Source of the DNA: CAZOEL01 sp964578835
Lineage (GTDB): Bacteria > Desulfobacterota > Syntrophobacteria > Syntrophobacterales > Syntrophobacteraceae
DNA: 64,000 nucleotides
Assembly: GCA_964578835.1 (NCBI GenBank)
Contig: CAZOEL010000006.1
Location: 1 to 64,000 of the forward strand
Direction of reading: 5' to 3'
Part shown: positions 61,456-64,000 of the stretch, piece by piece
Layout: each line of letters begins with the position of its first letter
Position numbering within the stretch: position 1 is the first letter of the stretch
The notes under the pieces: model-generated
What the model was told of the DNA's origin: nothing
The model's input: only the letters and a program-made list of their open reading frames with translations
Databases searched by the model: none
Position numbers and translations under genes: made by a program

Positions 61456-63096
61456 TCAGGATCTCTCGTTTGCAGGCGGCAGGATTGCCTTATCGTGGAG
61501 GAGCTTACCCATGTTCTGCAGGCTCTCCACGGCTATGCCGATCTGCCGGCCGATGGATGAGAGCAATGCCTGAAGGTCGGGCTCGATTCCCTCGATGCCG
61601 ATATCCATAAAGCTCATAACCCCGAGCACCCGCCCTCGGCAGCACAAGGGGACGGAGAGCTGTCGGACCCGGCCGTCGCCTCTGGAAAAACTTATATGCC
61701 CACAGGTAGCCTCTTGAAAAATCGAATGCTCCCCCTCTTCTTCCAGGTCATCTACGATCATGCGGCGATCAAGATCCACGGCAACGGTCTCATCGAGCTC
61801 AGGAGCATTATGGCGGCAATGGAGCTCGAGAACCGTCGAATCGTCTCTCAGCAGGTAAAGCCCGCCGCCTCTTGCGGGAATTATTGAAAGAGCCTGATTG
61901 AGCGCCAGCGGGAGCATTTCTTCGAGCGTGTTTGCCTTGGCGGTGAATTCCGCCAGCGCATTCAACACCTGGAACTCCCTGTTTCTGGCGATCACCTGAT
62001 CGCGCAGCCGTTCCTGAGACTCTTCGAGCTCCCGGGTGCGCTCGGCCACCATGCCTTCCAGGTTTTCCGCATACTCTTTCAGCTGCTCGCGGTTCTCTCG
62101 AAGCCTTTCTGCCATCACCCGCGCGCCCATTTCGATCTCATCGACTTCATCGCGGGCTTGTACCTCCTCGAACGCCCTCAGCTCATCCGCCCATTGGAGG
62201 CTTTTGGGAACCTGTCCAAGTCCCCTGTCTTTCGTAGCGCTGCCGTTCGGGCGTTCGATCGCCGCCAACTCCTCGGGCAGCTCCTCGCGGAAAACATTGA
62301 TAATGCGATTCAGATCGCCCGCCACAAGCCGGTTGAAAAAGGAAACGATGACCACGAACAAAACGGCCCCGATGAAAAGAGAGGACATGAACACCGCGAG
62401 AGCTTTCCCCTTGATCTGCCCGAGAGCGATGTCCACCGGAATGCCTATGGAAATGATTCCGGCAAGATCGCCCGCCTTCTTGTTGTAGCCTCGTTCGTTC
62501 CCATAAAGATCGATGAGCGCCTTGGGCGCGTCTTTTGCGGCGCCATGGCACTGAAGGCAAGAGGCAGTGAAATAGACGGGGCGGTAGAGCATGAAATAGG
62601 ATTCATCGCCGATTTTTGAAATTCCGCGCCAGTCTCGTTTTTCCGGCTGAGCGGTGAAGTACTTGATCATACGCGTCTCAGTCGGGTCCGCCTCGAAGGT
62701 TGGATTGCGCGCTTCGATCGCCGCTCGGCGGTAGCGGTATTCGGGCATCGCCGCATTGAAACGCTCCATGACCGATCGCGACACAAAAGAGGTCGACATG
62801 GCTTCGAGCAGGAAAGCGTCCATGCCCATCACTTGATGAACTTTGGGTCTCAAGACCTCCCGGACATAGTTCATGTTGGCCTCTACAGCCGACATCACAA
62901 TCTGTGACTTAGCCAGCGAGGCGGATTCGACCAAAACCAAACCCTGACGGTACACAATGTAGGCGCACACCGAAAAAAAGAAGAGCAAGATAACGCCGAC
63001 CCCGAGAAAGAATCTCGTTCGCAGGCTGTGAGGCCGGCCTCTTTGCTGAAAGGCCTCAGCCTTGGCTGGGCTTCCGGAATTGAAAAAACCGCTCAC
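61456..63096 (-). CDS. c-haem (DUF3365/Tll0287-like) and GAF sensor without kinase domain
   Basis: A 546-residue sensor started at GTG 63096 (GGAG at 8 nt). A membrane helix (about residues 28-50) leads to a periplasmic DUF3365-like domain with haem motif CLQCH (residues 180-184) and PEYRYRRAAIEARNPTFEAD. A second helix lies near residue 235. A coiled coil (REQLKEYAENLEGMVAERTRELEESQERL) and a GAF domain (ALAEFTAKANTLEEMLPLALNQALSIIPARGGGLYLL, SFMDIGIEGIEPDLQALLSSIGRQI) follow. The protein ends 40 residues after the GAF core: no HisKA, HATPase, GGDEF or methyl-accepting domain. It probably senses redox or a gas and signals through a partner, such as the regulator 232 bp upstream. Confidence 0.82.
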   Translation of the reverse strand: MSGFFNSGSPAKAEAFQQRGRPHSLRTRFFLGVGVILLFFFSVCAYIVYRQGLVLVESASLAKSQIVMSAVEANMNYVREVLRPKVHQVMGMDAFLLEAMSTSFVSRSVMERFNAAMPEYRYRRAAIEARNPTFEADPTETRMIKYFTAQPEKRDWRGISKIGDESYFMLYRPVYFTASCLQCHGAAKDAPKALIDLYGNERGYNKKAGDLAGIISIGIPVDIALGQIKGKALAVFMSSLFIGAVLFVVIVSFFNRLVAGDLNRIINVFREELPEELAAIERPNGSATKDRGLGQVPKSLQWADELRAFEEVQARDEVDEIEMGARVMAERLRENREQLKEYAENLEGMVAERTRELEESQERLRDQVIARNREFQVLNALAEFTAKANTLEEMLPLALNQALSIIPARGGGLYLLRDDSTVLELHCRHNAPELDETVAVDLDRRMIVDDLEEEGEHSIFQEATCGHISFSRGDGRVRQLSVPLCCRGRVLGVMSFMDIGIEGIEPDLQALLSSIGRQIGIAVESLQNMGKLLHDKAILPPANERS

Positions 63097-63328
63097 AATA
63101 ATTCTCCTATATGTAATATGACTTCTAACTCATTGGACTTTATATTAACCTATTTTCACGCTTATCCCAGCAAAACTTGGGCCGCAAACCCCACTTCATC
63201 GGATAGCCGCCGCTAACGCCGGTTGACGCCGCGCCAATATCCCTCTATTTCCCCGGGCGCTCTCATTCACGCAAAGACTGGAACGACGAAAAAAGTCTAT
63301 ATGAGCAATAGAGATGAAGCGTCGCACA

Positions 63329-63988
63329 TCAACTCTGCGTTGTCTTCGACGGGATGAATCCGTCCAGGCAACGCTTCAGAGCCGCCTTGTCGAAGGGTTT
63401 GAAAAGAATGCTGCTAACCCCGGCAGTCCTTGCTGCTTCATGGTCCTGGATATCGCTTTGGGTTGTGACCATGACGATCGGGAGCTCCTGTGCAGAGTAT
63501 TTTTTACGAACCCTGCGGGTCAACTCGATTCCCGTGATCTCCGGCATGTTGAGATCGGTGAAAACGATGTCGGGCTTTTCCTTTTCAAGCCATTCAATGG
63601 CGCTTGCGGGAAACTCGAACAATATGGGCTCTACTCCCAGTTCGTGAAGAGTATTCTTGTAAATACTCAGGATCATCCTTGAATCATCTGCTATGCACGC
63701 CCGCGGTTTCTTCGCCGTTTTGGTTTCATAAGGCCGGATTCTCGAGGCCAGCTCCTTAAATCCCCTGGATTCTAGAAGCGCCACATAATGATCGCGCACG
63801 TCCCTGTGAGCGAGGGAGAGCACTGCAACCGCGATTTCACGAAAGACGGCTTCATCCGCAAGGTCGAGAAAAATCCTATCGGCCTGCGCATGAATGATAG
63901 TCGTGACGATCCGGTCGGCATCCTCATCTTTGAATCGAATCATATTCCGGAGTCCCACACTCAGAACATCGTTGTAATTACGATCCAC
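63329..63988 (-). CDS. Single-receiver response regulator with helical N-terminus (possibly truncated by window end)
   Basis: At least 220 residues, GTG 63988 being the leftmost usable start in view; the same frame remains open to the window end, so the protein may be longer. Residues 1 to about 90 are helical (NMIRFKDEDADRIVTTIIHAQ; FREIAVAVLSLAHRDVRDHYVALLESRGF). Residues ~95-215 form a CheY-like receiver: ACIADDSRMILSIYKNTL, phospho-Asp145 in IVFTDLNMPEITG, Thr in MVTTQSD, Lys in LFKPFDK. No DNA-binding output is present. It lies on the same strand upstream of the haem sensor. Confidence 0.85.
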   Translation of the reverse strand: MDRNYNDVLSVGLRNMIRFKDEDADRIVTTIIHAQADRIFLDLADEAVFREIAVAVLSLAHRDVRDHYVALLESRGFKELASRIRPYETKTAKKPRACIADDSRMILSIYKNTLHELGVEPILFEFPASAIEWLEKEKPDIVFTDLNMPEITGIELTRRVRKKYSAQELPIVMVTTQSDIQDHEAARTAGVSSILFKPFDKAALKRCLDGFIPSKTTQS

Positions 63989-64000
63989 GGCCCGCGCTGC

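Overview
The window looks like chromosomal DNA of a strictly anaerobic Desulfobacterota bacterium (former Deltaproteobacteria, Syntrophobacter/Desulfomonile-like). This assignment is an inference from gene content: a BamBCD-like tungsten oxidoreductase module of the benzoyl-CoA reductase type, LutABC lactate-oxidation genes, a UbiD-type decarboxylase, c-type haem proteins, and Gram-negative envelope genes. No rRNA, tRNA, CRISPR array, transposase or integrase was seen.

Left part (1-13.5 kb): a minus-strand bamB-bamC-bamD-like operon (bamD runs off the left edge) with a promoter overlapped by two repeated operator-like elements; a SAM hydroxide adenosyltransferase (DUF62); an exported protein of 18 ELWxxDGT repeats; an MFS/BT1-like transporter; and a UbiD-family decarboxylase behind an unusual XPB-like SF2 helicase.

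Central metabolic part (14-34 kb): lytic transglycosylase MltA, then the SAM-cycle and pantothenate genes ahcY, metK, panD and panC; a WrbA-type flavoprotein; a TIM-barrel epimerase; a SanA/DUF218 protein; a Liv-type ABC importer followed directly by lutABC; and an OprP-like coiled-coil porin next to an exported di-haem protein. A methyltransferase, a YciH/SUI1 protein and a small lipoprotein follow.

Contractile-tail cluster (36.7-54.3 kb, all plus strand, tightly packed): sheath, tube, a tail-assembly chaperone with a probable programmed -1 frameshift, a disordered-linker protein, a gpU/DNA_circ-like protein, a 1,232-residue tape-measure candidate, gpD-like hub, gpV-like spike, PAAR-like tip, gp25, baseplate J, a gpI-like wedge protein, a fibre-connector candidate, a long fibre with 17-residue shaft repeats and a FAM3/ILEI-like domain, a small coiled coil and a terminator-like protein. 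No capsid, portal, terminase, integrase, lysis gene or eCIS-type AAA+ ATPase is present. It therefore reads as a free contractile particle (tailocin or extracellular injection device) mixing phage features (frameshift chaperone) with T6SS/eCIS features (separate PAAR tip). This is the most interesting system in the window.

Right part (54.8-64 kb): two envelope-modification pseudogenes (a frameshifted WaaP/InaA-type LPS kinase and an internally deleted EptA), an OmpR-type two-component system, an LTA-synthase-family sulfatase, and a c-haem/GAF sensor without any kinase domain next to a single-receiver response regulator. Decay of two LPS-decorating genes beside a tail-particle cluster may reflect selection on surface receptors, but this is speculation.
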